From a bacterium (GTDB lineage: Bacteria > Armatimonadota > Zipacnadia > Zipacnadales > UBA11051), in assembly GCA_030604405.1 (NCBI GenBank), contig JAUVVY010000007.1:62001-126000 (forward strand): a stretch of DNA of 64,000 bases, in the 5' to 3' direction. Positions within the stretch are counted from its first letter, which is position 1; the number at the start of each line of letters is the position of its first letter. Below are positions 28,975-37,751 of the stretch, piece after piece. Below the pieces are notes generated by a model. It ran no database searches. It saw only the letters and a list, made by a program, of their open reading frames with translations, and had not been told where the DNA came from. The position numbers and the translations under genes were made by a program.

Positions 28975-30529
28975 CAGACTTGGTGGGGCTTTCGCGGTGG
29001 ATTACGAACTTGATTCTCAACTGGTCAGCCGTGTATATGTCCTCGATAGGCATGACCTGGACTTTGACGTCACAATCGTATTCTTCGATTTCCTCAATGA
29101 GCTTGAACAGTTCACCGGCATCAATGGCACCGTACTGGCCGGTCTCGGGGTTGGCAAGCAGGCCCTCCTGCTGGGCGCGCTGGCGCACCTTGTAGCGCAG
29201 CAGAACCATGATATTCTTGAAAATGTCCACAGGTTTGCTGTCCGCCTCGACCACCGTTTCAGCAATGACCTCATCCTGGACGAATACGCGCACATTCGGC
29301 CTGGGCCACATGGCCACATGTAGCTGATCTTGTTCGGCCACCGTCAGGCGCCGGAAGGCCACGACTGAAACCACGAACTTGTCGATCGCGGATAGCTTCT
29401 TCATCTCGCGGGCCCAGTACTCGACAATGTCGTACTCCGTGGGCTCACGGTCGGTAATCTCCGGCGGCCAGGGGGCCACCAGCAGCGTCGCCCGGCCGTT
29501 CTCACCACGGACTGCCCCTTTGCGCGCCGCCGCCAGACTCGCAAAGGGCAGCATCTCGAAGAGGGTATTGGCAAGCTGTTCCTCGGTCTGCTCGGTCGAG
29601 ACGATGGCTCTGAGCAACACATCCCCGGCGTCGTAGATAACCGGGCTTTCGGCGATCCCGGCTTGACGCTTCCGGTAGCGCTCGTACTCCCGCTCCAGGA
29701 GCCCCAACTGCTCCAGTCGGACATCCCGTGCCCGACGCACTTCCTCCAACTCCTGCTTGGTTCCCGATAGCTGCTCATTGGTGCTGGCGACCTCATCACG
29801 CAGCTCTGCAACCTGTTGCTGCAGCGTTGGAATTTGCTGTCTGAGGCCATCTATGTCGGCTTTGAGCTTGGTTGCCTCCGCTTGCAGTTCCTTGTTGCTG
29901 GTCTCAAGCTCGGCGACTTCGCTCTCGGCGCTTTCCAGCTCCTGCTGCGCATCGGCAAGTTTGCTCTGAGCGGCGGCCAACTCCTGCTGCGCGGCCACAA
30001 GTTCGGATTCTGCGGCAGCAAGCTGCTCCCGGGCCTTCCGGTATTGTTTCTCAATGCGGCTGACCTTCGCCTGAAGATCGTTGCGCGTCTTGGTGAGGGA
30101 GGACACATCCTGCTTCAGCCGGGAGCTCTCGCCCTTGAGCTTGTCCACAAGCCCTCGCAGCAACCGGCTGTCGTCCTGGGCCTTCTCGGCCTCGGCGCGG
30201 AATCGAGCGGCCTGCGCACGCGCCTTTCGAGCCGACGCCTCCTGCCTGTCAATGGTCTGCTTGAGAGTCTGCTGTTCCTGGGTGAGCTGGTCGAGTTCCA
30301 GAAGCGCGGTGCGTGCCATCGGACTGAGGGCCATGGCGACGACGAGGCCGATAAGGGGCAACAAAGCGCCGGCGATTGCGCCCACCAGGCGCGCGGTGGT
30401 CCGCGGTCGCAAGCCGAAGATGCTGGCGCGCTGCTTGCCCAGCCGGTAGCCGATAACATCCCCGGCCCAGGCGATCAAAGCGCCCAGCACGACCAAACCG
30501 ATCAGGACGACAATTGTGTAGGCCGGCAT
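28967..30529 (-). CDS. DUF3084 membrane-anchored coiled-coil protein
   Basis: Protein of 520 residues; ATG 30529 gives MPAYTIVVLIGLVVLGALIAW, the first of two membrane spans (second about residues 45-68). A long heptad-rich coiled coil follows (about 75-260, rich in QEL, AEL and EVAE repeats), then a globular C-terminal domain with a second-half beta/alpha pattern. This layout is the DUF3084 family, best known from cyanobacteria. The position between lptF and the YqgF-like gene suggests an envelope or division-related role, but no function is established from the sequence. Confidence 0.75.
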   Translation of the reverse strand: MPAYTIVVLIGLVVLGALIAWAGDVIGYRLGKQRASIFGLRPRTTARLVGAIAGALLPLIGLVVAMALSPMARTALLELDQLTQEQQTLKQTIDRQEASARKARAQAARFRAEAEKAQDDSRLLRGLVDKLKGESSRLKQDVSSLTKTRNDLQAKVSRIEKQYRKAREQLAAAESELVAAQQELAAAQSKLADAQQELESAESEVAELETSNKELQAEATKLKADIDGLRQQIPTLQQQVAELRDEVASTNEQLSGTKQELEEVRRARDVRLEQLGLLEREYERYRKRQAGIAESPVIYDAGDVLLRAIVSTEQTEEQLANTLFEMLPFASLAAARKGAVRGENGRATLLVAPWPPEITDREPTEYDIVEYWAREMKKLSAIDKFVVSVVAFRRLTVAEQDQLHVAMWPRPNVRVFVQDEVIAETVVEADSKPVDIFKNIMVLLRYKVRQRAQQEGLLANPETGQYGAIDAGELFKLIEEIEEYDCDVKVQVMPIEDIYTADQLRIKFVIHRESPTKSDE

Positions 30530-30579
30530 CTGGCGACACCACACTGCGCTTAACCGCACACACAGTCAGCCGAACACAG

Positions 30580-31668
30580 CTAACTATTGCTATTATACAG
30601 CAGATACAGCCCGCTTGCGAAAAGTATTGCATTGGGCGCCCACGCAGTGATCAGCGGCGACAGCACCCCGCGTTCCCCCATCAGTGTCAGGGCATTGAAT
30701 ACCAGATAGTAGAGGAACACCACCACCAGCGACACGCCGAAGCCGACAGCGGCGGAGGCGCGAAGTGGCCGACAGCCCAGAGCCACCCCGAGCATCGCAA
30801 AACCCAGCGCACACCACGGAAGCGCCAGCCGGCTTTGGATGATCTGCAACAGCTCAAGCTGGTGCGGCTTGTAGGCCAGACCAAACGCCTGTCGCTGCCG
30901 CAGTAGCCGCTGCAACTGCGCGATGCTCATTTCATCCAGGTCCTGGTTCATTTCACTCAGTTGCTCGGGTGATTTGCCAACGAAAATCGTTATATCGCCG
31001 GGCCGAGTCTCGAGTCGGCCGCGCTCGGTCCTCTCCACACTGAGAGCATTGTGCAGCACCCACTCCTCGCCCTGCCACTCGGCGTACTCAGCCTCGTAGA
31101 GCTGCGAGTAGTTGCCATTTTCGTCGAAGTAGATTACCAGGATGCCCTCCAGCCGACGGCTCTTCGGGTCGAATGAGGCTATGCGAAAGAACTGCCGAGG
31201 CGTACCGGTGTCGGGAATCCAGAAAGTCATATTCTCCACCGGCTTGCCCTGCTCGCGGTATTCCCTAACTAGCTGGAAGGCTTTCCTGCTGCCGAGCGGG
31301 CTGATCTGTTCATTAAACCCCAGCGTGATCAGCGAAAGGATAAAGCCGGCAACGATCACGGGCGCGGACACGCGCAGGAAGGGAATGCCGCCGGCTTTCA
31401 GAGCCAGCAGCTCCCCGTGTGATGAGAGGCCTGCCACGGTCATCAAGCTTGCAAACATGACCGCCATCGGCAGAGTGAGAGCAATCATCGTTGGCAGCCG
31501 ATAGATGAACACGCGGGCGGCCACCGCTAGCGGGAAACCCTCACGCACCACCATGCGCAAGGCCTTCGGCAGCAGCTCCACGCCGATTAGTATCACCAGG
31601 AACGCGCCTATCCCAAAAAGCAACAGCGGGGCGAATTCCGAGGTTATGTATCTGTCGAGTCGCCGCAT
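30580..31668 (-). CDS. LptF/LptG-family lipopolysaccharide export permease
   Basis: Inner-membrane permease of 362 residues in the YjgP/YjgQ family. It starts MRRLDRYITSEF, has about three N-terminal spans, a periplasmic beta-jellyroll region (about 130-265) and three C-terminal spans. With LptB as motor it should pull lipopolysaccharide out of the inner membrane. The operon contains one such gene where proteobacteria have two (lptF and lptG), so it may act as a homodimer or the partner may lie elsewhere. The gap to lptB is 75 bp. Confidence 0.88.
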   Translation of the reverse strand: MRRLDRYITSEFAPLLLFGIGAFLVILIGVELLPKALRMVVREGFPLAVAARVFIYRLPTMIALTLPMAVMFASLMTVAGLSSHGELLALKAGGIPFLRVSAPVIVAGFILSLITLGFNEQISPLGSRKAFQLVREYREQGKPVENMTFWIPDTGTPRQFFRIASFDPKSRRLEGILVIYFDENGNYSQLYEAEYAEWQGEEWVLHNALSVERTERGRLETRPGDITIFVGKSPEQLSEMNQDLDEMSIAQLQRLLRQRQAFGLAYKPHQLELLQIIQSRLALPWCALGFAMLGVALGCRPLRASAAVGFGVSLVVVFLYYLVFNALTLMGERGVLSPLITAWAPNAILFASGLYLLYNSNS

Positions 31669-31743
31669 CAGACTAACCCCGCCCGGTCGAGCCGGGGGAC
31701 AACTTCTGCGTGCGACAGTCAGGCACGCATGTGGTATTGGGGG

Positions 31744-32463
31744 CTACATCCGGAACTTTTCGCCGAGATAGTACTTGCGGGCATCCGGGTCGCGGATGAT
31801 CTCCTCCGAGGTGCCCTCGACCCGAATTCGGCCTTCGAAGATCACGTAGGCCCGGTCAGTGATGCCCAGAGTTTCGCGCACGTTATGGTCGGTAATAAGG
31901 ACCCCGATGTCATCACTGCGCAGAGCCGTAACGATCGATTGAATCTCCTCGATAGCGATGGGGTCCACGCCGGTGAACGGCTCATCGAGAAGCATAAACG
32001 ACGGCTCGGTGCACAGCGCGCGGGCGATCTCGACACGCCGCCGCTCGCCGCCCGATAAGACCAGGCCCTGGCGGTCGGCAATTTCGCTAATACCGAGCTT
32101 TTGCAGCAGTTCCTCCGCCCTGTCGCGCTGCTGCGCTCGCGACAGCCCCTGCATCTCCAGCACCAGCAGCAGGTTCTCCAGTACCGTCAATTTGCGGAAA
32201 ACCGAGGCCTCCTGGGCCAGATAGCCGATGCCCTTGCGGCAGCGAATGTGCATGGGAGTGCCTGCGAGGTCCTCGTCGTCCATTATCACGCGGCCCGCCT
32301 CGCTCGGGATAGCGCCGATAATCATGTAAAACGAGGTAGTCTTGCCGGCGCCATTGGGGCCCAGTAGGCCAACGATCTCGCCGCGGCGGACCTCCAGGCT
32401 CACTTCATCAACCACGCGCCTGCCGCCATAGCTCTTGACCAGATTCTCTGCAATCAGTGACAT
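31744..32463 (-). CDS. lptB: LPS export ABC transporter ATPase LptB
   Basis: ATPase of 239 residues. Walker A GPNGAGKTT is at about 35-43, the signature is LSGGERRR, Walker B with the catalytic glutamate is FMLLDEP, and the switch histidine is in ITDHN. The VLGPNGAGKTTSFYM-like opening and the overall length are typical of LptB. It energises the LptF-type permease encoded next. Spacing from lptA is 30 bp and the whole set reads leftward. Confidence 0.92.
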   Translation of the reverse strand: MSLIAENLVKSYGGRRVVDEVSLEVRRGEIVGLLGPNGAGKTTSFYMIIGAIPSEAGRVIMDDEDLAGTPMHIRCRKGIGYLAQEASVFRKLTVLENLLLVLEMQGLSRAQQRDRAEELLQKLGISEIADRQGLVLSGGERRRVEIARALCTEPSFMLLDEPFTGVDPIAIEEIQSIVTALRSDDIGVLITDHNVRETLGITDRAYVIFEGRIRVEGTSEEIIRDPDARKYYLGEKFRM

Positions 32464-32493
32464 GACACTTCTCTATTCCATCCCCGACAGACC

Positions 32494-33066
32494 TTAGTCT
32501 TCCAGCGGCGTCTCGATCTTCATATCGGGGTTAACAACAAAGATCTTGCTGGTCTTAAGATTGGCTGTGATCTTGTCCCCGGTAATATGCGCGGCCTCAC
32601 CTTCGCCGCCCACGGTGGAAATGTCGGCTCGTGCGCCGCCGATCAGCTCGACGGTCTGGGGAGGTTCCGAATAAACTGCTTGCTTCTGTGCGCTGGCAGA
32701 AATATCTCGACGCACACCATCGGCATTCGGTTTCGTGACAACGTGAAAGTTGACGACCCCGTAGGCGATGAGTTTCACAATCTGGTCCATCTTCTCGTTG
32801 AACTGTACGGTCATCCGAGGGGCGGTCATCTGGGCCTCGTGTCCAAAACTGACGGTCAACTTGCAGTTGCCGGTGAATTCCCACGCGTCCGTGTCCAGAT
32901 CAATCACAAGATCATCGGCCCTGACCTGTGCAGTTCGGGTAGCTTTTGCCTGTTGGGCGGCAGCAATACCAACACAGTGAGCGACCACACAAGCCGCCAT
33001 CGCCAGAGACACAATCAGGCCCGCTGCTTTTGCTGGTCTGTCTTTTAGAGCCTTGGTATTCTTCAA
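32494..33066 (-). CDS. lptA: LptA/OstA-like periplasmic LPS bridge protein
   Basis: Protein of 190 residues with a signal peptide (about 1-38) and an OstA-type beta-jellyroll: short beta strands such as NCKLTVSFGHEAQMTAPRMT and repeated DG/NG turns. The start is TTG 33066, overlapping the lptC stop codon, with AGGAGG eight bases upstream. It should form part of the periplasmic slide from the inner to the outer membrane. Sequence similarity within LptA is low, so placement relies partly on gene order. Confidence 0.8.
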   Translation of the reverse strand: MKNTKALKDRPAKAAGLIVSLAMAACVVAHCVGIAAAQQAKATRTAQVRADDLVIDLDTDAWEFTGNCKLTVSFGHEAQMTAPRMTVQFNEKMDQIVKLIAYGVVNFHVVTKPNADGVRRDISASAQKQAVYSEPPQTVELIGGARADISTVGGEGEAAHITGDKITANLKTSKIFVVNPDMKIETPLED

Positions 33067-33665
33067 GATTCCTGCCTCCTGGCCAGCAATACGTTTCCGT
33101 GCATCCGTATCTGCCGATTCTTCATGTCCACCACAATTCGGTCGGCGGTGGCGCTGTAGTGCCCGCGGTTGAACTTCGCGCCGCCCCTGCCGACCAGCTT
33201 CTGGGTATTCATCTGGTACTCCAGCTTCTCGACCTGAAAGTCGGCCGAGCCGTCCACCATCGCCCCGCCGACGCCATCGCCGAACTCAATCCGGCGCCCG
33301 GCATAGTCCGCAATAAACCGGGGCGCTTGCACTTTTACGGTCGGCTGGCCTTGCAGATTGACCTCAAATTCGATGTCCGAGCCGCGCAGCACCTTGGCCT
33401 TGTCGTCGTAGGTGATTTCGCCGGCCGCACGAACGCGCCACAGCACCTGGCCCTGCTCGTCCTTCTCGACCACTTCACCGCCCTCGATGCGTACCCCTTG
33501 CTCCGCCGCTTTCTGCGACTGCTCTCCCGCTTCCACCGGCGGCAGGGCGATGTCTCCGGGCGAAGGCGTCCTCGCGCTGGTGTAGTAATACACACCGGCG
33601 CTGACTGCAGCCACGAGAAGAATTATGCCGATGTAGATGCCCCAGGGACTGCCGGCGGTCTTCAT
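33063..33665 (-). CDS. lptC: LptC-like LPS export protein
   Basis: A 200-residue protein with one N-terminal membrane anchor (about residues 8-29, WGIYIGIILLVAAVSAG) and a periplasmic jellyroll with repeated lines such as VLWRVRAAGEITYDDKAKV and VEKLEYQMNTQKLVGRGGA, as in LptC. It overlaps the glycosyltransferase gene by four bases (ATGA) and lptA by four, so translation is coupled across the set. It is expected to dock LptA on the LptBF complex. Confidence 0.8.
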   Translation of the reverse strand: MKTAGSPWGIYIGIILLVAAVSAGVYYYTSARTPSPGDIALPPVEAGEQSQKAAEQGVRIEGGEVVEKDEQGQVLWRVRAAGEITYDDKAKVLRGSDIEFEVNLQGQPTVKVQAPRFIADYAGRRIEFGDGVGGAMVDGSADFQVEKLEYQMNTQKLVGRGGAKFNRGHYSATADRIVVDMKNRQIRMHGNVLLARRQES

Positions 33666-34429
33666 TCACCCGCCCTTCCTGCTGGTTCCGAAGCAACTGT
33701 AGCCAGCGGCTCGGCCAACCGACACCACCACAGCGTGCGCAGTGCGTGCAGGCCGTCCTGCCAGCGGACTTTCTTGCCCTCTCTGACACTGCGCGGGCGG
33801 TACTCTATCGGCACCTCGGCTACCCGCATCCCGCGACGCTTCGCCAGCACAGTCAGCTTCGCAGCCAGCTCGAAATCCAGGTCAAAGCTGTTGCAGCGCA
33901 AATCCAGGCTCTGCAACGTCTCGGTTGCCGCCATCTTGTAGCAGGTGGCGATATCGGTAAGCTTGCTGGCGTAGAGCAGCCGGAAGACCTTGTTTATGAA
34001 CTCGCGTCCCACAGAATACGAGGAGGTGGGCAGTCTTTGCTTGCGCTGGCGAGCACCGGCTATCCGAGACCCCAGCACCGCCAGCACATCGGCCTGCTCA
34101 CACAGCTCCAGCATCGCCACGAAATCCTGCGGATTGTACTCCAAATCCCCGTCCTGGATGACCAGGTATTCGCCCGCCGCGGCAGCGATCCCCTTGCGCA
34201 CCGAATTCCCCTTCATCATATTGCGCTCTTGCAGGATCGTCCGCACCTGCGGGTAGTCGAACTCCCCAATAAGCTCGCGGGTGCCGTCGGTAGAGCAGTT
34301 GTCAACGATAATAAGCTCTTTTTCTATCGGCACGGCCAGGACCCGCTCCACCAGCTCCTGGACCGTCCCTACTTCGTTATAGACTGGAATGATTACCGAA
34401 AGTTTCATGGTGGCAGCAGTAGTGTCCAT
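33662..34429 (-). CDS. Family 2 glycosyltransferase, dolichyl-phosphate-mannose-synthase-like
   Basis: GT-A-fold transferase of 255 residues. SVIIPVYNEVGTV opens the fold, DNCSTDGT and IQDGDLEYN hold the nucleotide-sugar and metal aspartates. The last 25 residues are not membrane-spanning, so it is a soluble DPM1/polyprenyl-glycosyltransferase type. It is the first gene of the lpt operon and may make a polyprenyl-linked sugar used by the membrane glycosyltransferase at 37752. An internal ATG at 34408 is an alternative start; neither has a strong SD. Confidence 0.85.
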   Translation of the reverse strand: MDTTAATMKLSVIIPVYNEVGTVQELVERVLAVPIEKELIIVDNCSTDGTRELIGEFDYPQVRTILQERNMMKGNSVRKGIAAAAGEYLVIQDGDLEYNPQDFVAMLELCEQADVLAVLGSRIAGARQRKQRLPTSSYSVGREFINKVFRLLYASKLTDIATCYKMAATETLQSLDLRCNSFDLDFELAAKLTVLAKRRGMRVAEVPIEYRPRSVREGKKVRWQDGLHALRTLWWCRLAEPLATVASEPAGRAGE

Positions 34430-34545
34430 CTCTTGCAGTTAGCCGTCGCATTGCACGCGCTTTCCACTGTAGTCATGCAGATTTCTAATCGCAAAAGGAA
34501 TTTAGAGCTTTGCAAGCGTCTCCCATCACACGTTGTGCTGCTGTT

Positions 34546-34772
34546 GGAAGGGCCGCGTCGAGCAGCGCCCTGTCGTATCGGGCGCTGCGAGGCCGGCCCA
34601 CGCACGACGCTATCCTGGCGAGGTCTGCACACCCAAACGCCCAACGACAACGGCTGGGCCAGCCTTGTGAGCTTTGCAAAGCAAAGCTCCCTGCGACAGG
34701 CCCTTCCATTACGACTAACGATGCCACAGCATCGCCCTATAGCTTGAATTGCCCAAAGTTTACATAACGACA
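34546..34772. repeat. Composite hairpin repeat, copy 2
   Basis: Core 34546-34720 is the inverted counterpart of 28358-28532, also 175 bp. Module stems are CAGCGCCC/GGGCGCTG and GAGCTTTGC/GCAAAGCTC. Similarity to the copy at 55458 continues to about 34772 (TATAGCTTGAATTGCCCAAA). Between here and the HicB-like gene nothing coding is visible except a weak GTGAGATGT/ACATCTCAC inverted pair. Confidence 0.85.
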
Positions 34773-34878
34773 GTTCCCAGCCCAAGGCCGTTGTCGGCAG
34801 GGCCCAGGCATCCGCGCCGCAGTCACAGGTGAGATGTGAGTCTGCTTGCAGCACCAGAGCCATCCGGCCCAAGACATC

Positions 34879-35154
34879 TCACACCCCCGCTGCCTCCAGC
34901 TCCACGCTCACCTTGTAGCCCAGCAACGTTCCTGTAATATCCTCCGCCGCTATCGTCAGATCTTCGCCTTCGACCGGCGGGGTTTCACTCTCGTCTTGCA
35001 GAACTAGCAGGTAGCATTCGATTGCCTCTTCGGCCATCCGCAGGGCCTCGGGTATATTCTCGCCGTAGCTTATGCACCCCGGCAGGGCAGGGACCAGGAC
35101 GGTAAAGCCGCCCTCCGGTTCTGCCCTCAAGAGCACGGTGTAAGTAAGCTTCAT
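34879..35154 (-). CDS. HicB-like (UPF0150) protein without HicA partner
   Basis: A 91-residue protein from ATG 35154 with GGAGGGAAG just upstream. The motif GGFTVLVPALPGCISYGE followed by EALRMAEEAIECYL is the HicB/UPF0150 partial RNase-H fold. Classic HicB antitoxins pair with a small HicA toxin; none is readable on either side, so this may be a solitary regulator or orphan antitoxin. The last codons (AAGV and stop) lie in a sequence shared with 35341-35367, the end of a repeat module. Confidence 0.8.
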   Translation of the reverse strand: MKLTYTVLLRAEPEGGFTVLVPALPGCISYGENIPEALRMAEEAIECYLLVLQDESETPPVEGEDLTIAAEDITGTLLGYKVSVELEAAGV

Positions 35155-35209
35155 GGTCTTCCCTCCGTTTCGCCTGCCATCCATCTAGCCCAAATAATTC
35201 ACAGAACGC

Positions 35210-35445
35210 GTGGCTCGGGCTTTCCAGGTGTAACATATTTCCGTGGGTCGGGCATCCTGCCCGACTCGCCGTTGCCGTTGAGTCGTTTGGAGGGGCCAAA
35301 TAGGGTGGATTTTGCGAAAGCAAAATTCGGGTTCCCTATCCGGCCCAAGGCATCTCACACCCCCGCCGCCGCACGTACTAGACGACTGGCGCGGTACAAG
35401 CCCGCGCCCTACAACAGGGCTTGTAGGCAATATGGCATGGGTCTC
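35210..35445. repeat. Hairpin module cluster (palindromes plus GGAGGGGCC module)
   Basis: It contains the palindrome TCGGGCATCCTGCCCGA, then the module 35289-35347 with inner stem ATTTTGC/GCAAAAT, then a copy of the hicB-end sequence, then 35388-35419, which is inverted and identical to 19225-19256. No gene is visible in 35155-35456. Confidence 0.8.
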
Positions 35446-35456
35446 AATAATAACGA

Positions 35457-36485
35457 CTAGCCCGACACCGGATTCTCCTCCGAGAGATACTCCCGATACC
35501 ACCTGCACGTCTCGGCAAGCGCATCTTCGACCTGATAGATGGAGCTCCAGCCGAGCTCTTCTTCGGCTTTAGTGCAGTCCAGATACTGGTGCTTGATTTC
35601 GCCCCAGGAGGTGCCTTGCACATCCGGGCGCAGATCGGTCTTGCCCGACGCCTCGATGATCTTTTCGACCATCTCCAGGACGGTAAGTGGCAGCCCGGTG
35701 CCGATATTGTACGCCTGGCCGGCGGCGGGGCCCTCGGCTGTCTTTTCTGCCAGCAGCAGGTACGCCCGCGCGGCGTCCTTCACGTACAGATAATCGCGCT
35801 TGGGGCTGCCGTCGGAGCGGATGATGGGCATCTCATCGGCCAGCACTGCCCGGATGGTGTCGGGGATCAGCCGCGACATATTGAGATCGCCCGGGCCGTA
35901 GAGATTGCTGCAACGGGTCACGGAGCCGGCCAGTCCGTAGGTGTTATGATAGGTGCGAGTCAGCAGGTCCGCGCAGGACTTGGACGCGTCGTAGGGATGC
36001 AGGCCCAGCAGTGGCGCTGACTCCTTATATGGCAGCTCGGGCTGGTCGCCGTAGGCCTTGTCACTGCTGGCGACCACGATGGCCTCGACCAGATTTGGGC
36101 GGTCGGAATCGTTGAGCTGCCGGCACGCCTCCAGAACGCTGCAAGTCCCGATGATATTGGTCTGAAATGTCCCCAGCGGCGAGCGGTTGGCGACGCCGAC
36201 AATCGCCTGGGCCGCAAGCTGAAAGACGACGCTGCAGTCGTGGTCATTGAGCACGCGCACGCAGTCATCGAGGACGGTGATATCGCCGGCGGCCAGCGTG
36301 ATGCGGCTGTCGAGGCCGGAGAGCTGCAGATACGACGCAGCCGGCCGGTCGCGTACCATGCCGATTATCTCAGCTCCGGCCTCAAGCAGCGCCTCGATGA
36401 GGTGACCTGCCATAAAGCCGTACGCGCCAGTCACCAGCACGCGCCGGGCCTGCCAGAATCTAGCGTCCACGCCGACTTGTGCCAT
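35457..36485 (-). CDS. rfbG: CDP-glucose 4,6-dehydratase-like SDR enzyme
   Basis: Extended short-chain dehydrogenase of 342 residues. The NAD-binding motif reads VTGAYGFMAGH, the family line QLAAQAIVGVANRSPLGTF is typical of CDP-glucose dehydratase, and catalysis uses SSDKAYGD and YDASK (YxxxK). It should convert CDP-glucose to CDP-4-keto-6-deoxyglucose, the entry to dideoxy sugars of LPS. The gene is four bases after rfbF in transcription order. Later-pathway genes such as rfbH are not in the window. GDP-mannose dehydratase is the main alternative, but the partner gene argues for CDP-glucose. Confidence 0.85.
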   Translation of the reverse strand: MAQVGVDARFWQARRVLVTGAYGFMAGHLIEALLEAGAEIIGMVRDRPAASYLQLSGLDSRITLAAGDITVLDDCVRVLNDHDCSVVFQLAAQAIVGVANRSPLGTFQTNIIGTCSVLEACRQLNDSDRPNLVEAIVVASSDKAYGDQPELPYKESAPLLGLHPYDASKSCADLLTRTYHNTYGLAGSVTRCSNLYGPGDLNMSRLIPDTIRAVLADEMPIIRSDGSPKRDYLYVKDAARAYLLLAEKTAEGPAAGQAYNIGTGLPLTVLEMVEKIIEASGKTDLRPDVQGTSWGEIKHQYLDCTKAEEELGWSSIYQVEDALAETCRWYREYLSEENPVSG

Positions 36486-36489
36486 CAGC

Positions 36490-37269
36490 TTACCACTTCT
36501 TCCACGCGGCCTGGCCGCTGTTCCACAATTCGTTAAGCCGCAGGGTGTCTTTGTAGGTATCCATGCAGGCCCAGAAGCCCTCGTGGGTGTAGGCCATCAG
36601 CTCGCCCGCCTCGGCCAGCCGCCGCAAAGCGCCGGACTCCAGCGGGTCATCCGGCTCCAGCCAGTCAAATATACGATTGGAAAACACCATGAAGCCGCCG
36701 TTGACCCACTCCGGCAGCATCGGATTCTCGACCATTTCTGTGACTTGCCGATCGCCGGTGATGCTGACGTGGCCGAACTGCGAACGGGCCCGGATGGCGG
36801 CCAGGGTGGCGACTTTGCCGTGCGCCTTGTGGAAGCTGACCAGCTCCTGCAGGTCAATGTCGGCGAGGCCGTCGCCGTAGGTGACCATGAAGTGCTCGTC
36901 GCCCTCGACGTGCTGCCTTACGCGCCGGATTCGCTCGCCCTTCTCTGATTCAACTCCGGTATGGCACAGGGTGATGCGCCATTGTTCGTCTTCGGATATC
37001 TGCTCGACTATCTGGGGGCGTCCGGAGGCGGGGATTTCGACGCTGATGTTGCGGCTCTCGTAGGGCGCGCGATGCAGGACATAGTCAACGATCTGTTCGC
37101 CGCGGTAGCCCAGCAGCAGCAGGAAATCGCGAAAGCCATTGTGGGCATACATTTTCATGATATGCCACAGGATGGGCCGGTCGCCGATTTCATAAAGCGC
37201 TTTGGGGACTGCGGCTTGGGCCGCGAACAGCCGCGTCCCCTTGCCGCCGACAAGAATTGCCGTTTTCAC
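36490..37269 (-). CDS. rfbF: Glucose-1-phosphate cytidylyltransferase
   Basis: Nucleotidyltransferase of 259 residues that makes CDP-glucose. The GTG start at 37269 follows AGGAGA. The signature LVGGKGTRL, the lysine in PKALYEIGDRPILWHIMK and the GDGLAD metal site match RfbF, as do the IMKMYAHNGFRDFLLLLGY and NGGFMVF lines. It is upstream of and close to rfbG, giving a two-gene CDP-sugar unit within an envelope-polysaccharide region. Confidence 0.87.
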   Translation of the reverse strand: MKTAILVGGKGTRLFAAQAAVPKALYEIGDRPILWHIMKMYAHNGFRDFLLLLGYRGEQIVDYVLHRAPYESRNISVEIPASGRPQIVEQISEDEQWRITLCHTGVESEKGERIRRVRQHVEGDEHFMVTYGDGLADIDLQELVSFHKAHGKVATLAAIRARSQFGHVSITGDRQVTEMVENPMLPEWVNGGFMVFSNRIFDWLEPDDPLESGALRRLAEAGELMAYTHEGFWACMDTYKDTLRLNELWNSGQAAWKKW

Positions 37270-37289
37270 AGACCCATCTCCTGTTCAGC

Positions 37290-37684
37290 CCTGCCGTTGC
37301 AGGGACGCGCCGGATACCCACTGCGAAGCAGTCGGGTATCCACGCCCACGCCTTCGGCATGGGTAACTTCCAACCCAACACCATTCCTCAAGCCTCCAGG
37401 AGGACAGGCTTCCGAGCCTGTCCACATTTCTCAACAGGCAACCTTCGACAGGCTCAGGTCAGGCGCATGCCTGTCGTCCTGGGTGGTATTGTGCTTTATT
37501 CTTTCCGCCATTCACCTTCATTCCGTTGCAGCACAGGCTTTCCAAAAAAAATCCCGTGGGTCGGGCATCCTGCCCGACTCCGTTGGCGTTCTCCCCTCTC
37601 CCGTTTCGGGAGAGGGGTCGGGGGTGAAGGTTGCCCTTGCCTTTCGGAGGGGCCGCGCCGAGCGAAGCGAGCCCGGCCCACGCC
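37290..37684. repeat. Hairpin module cluster
   Basis: A patchwork of palindromes: GACAGGCTTCCGAGCCTGTC near 37407-37426, TCGGGCATCCTGCCCGA near 37561, CCCCTCTCCCGTTTCGGGAGAGGGG near 37595 (as two arms), and module GGAGGGGCC...GGCCCA at 37646-37680, whose inner stem is short. The order palindrome, CCGTTG spacer, module matches 35243-35347. No gene is seen. Confidence 0.7.
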
Positions 37685-37751
37685 TTATCACTCCCCCACC
37701 GGCCATTATACTCCAACCTCGCGCACGGTCTCAACCAGCAGCGCCGGCCGA

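Noticed and set aside
34430-34878. HicA toxin partner for the HicB-like gene
   Set aside because: No frame of 55-70 residues with a HicA pattern; the region is filled by the composite repeat.
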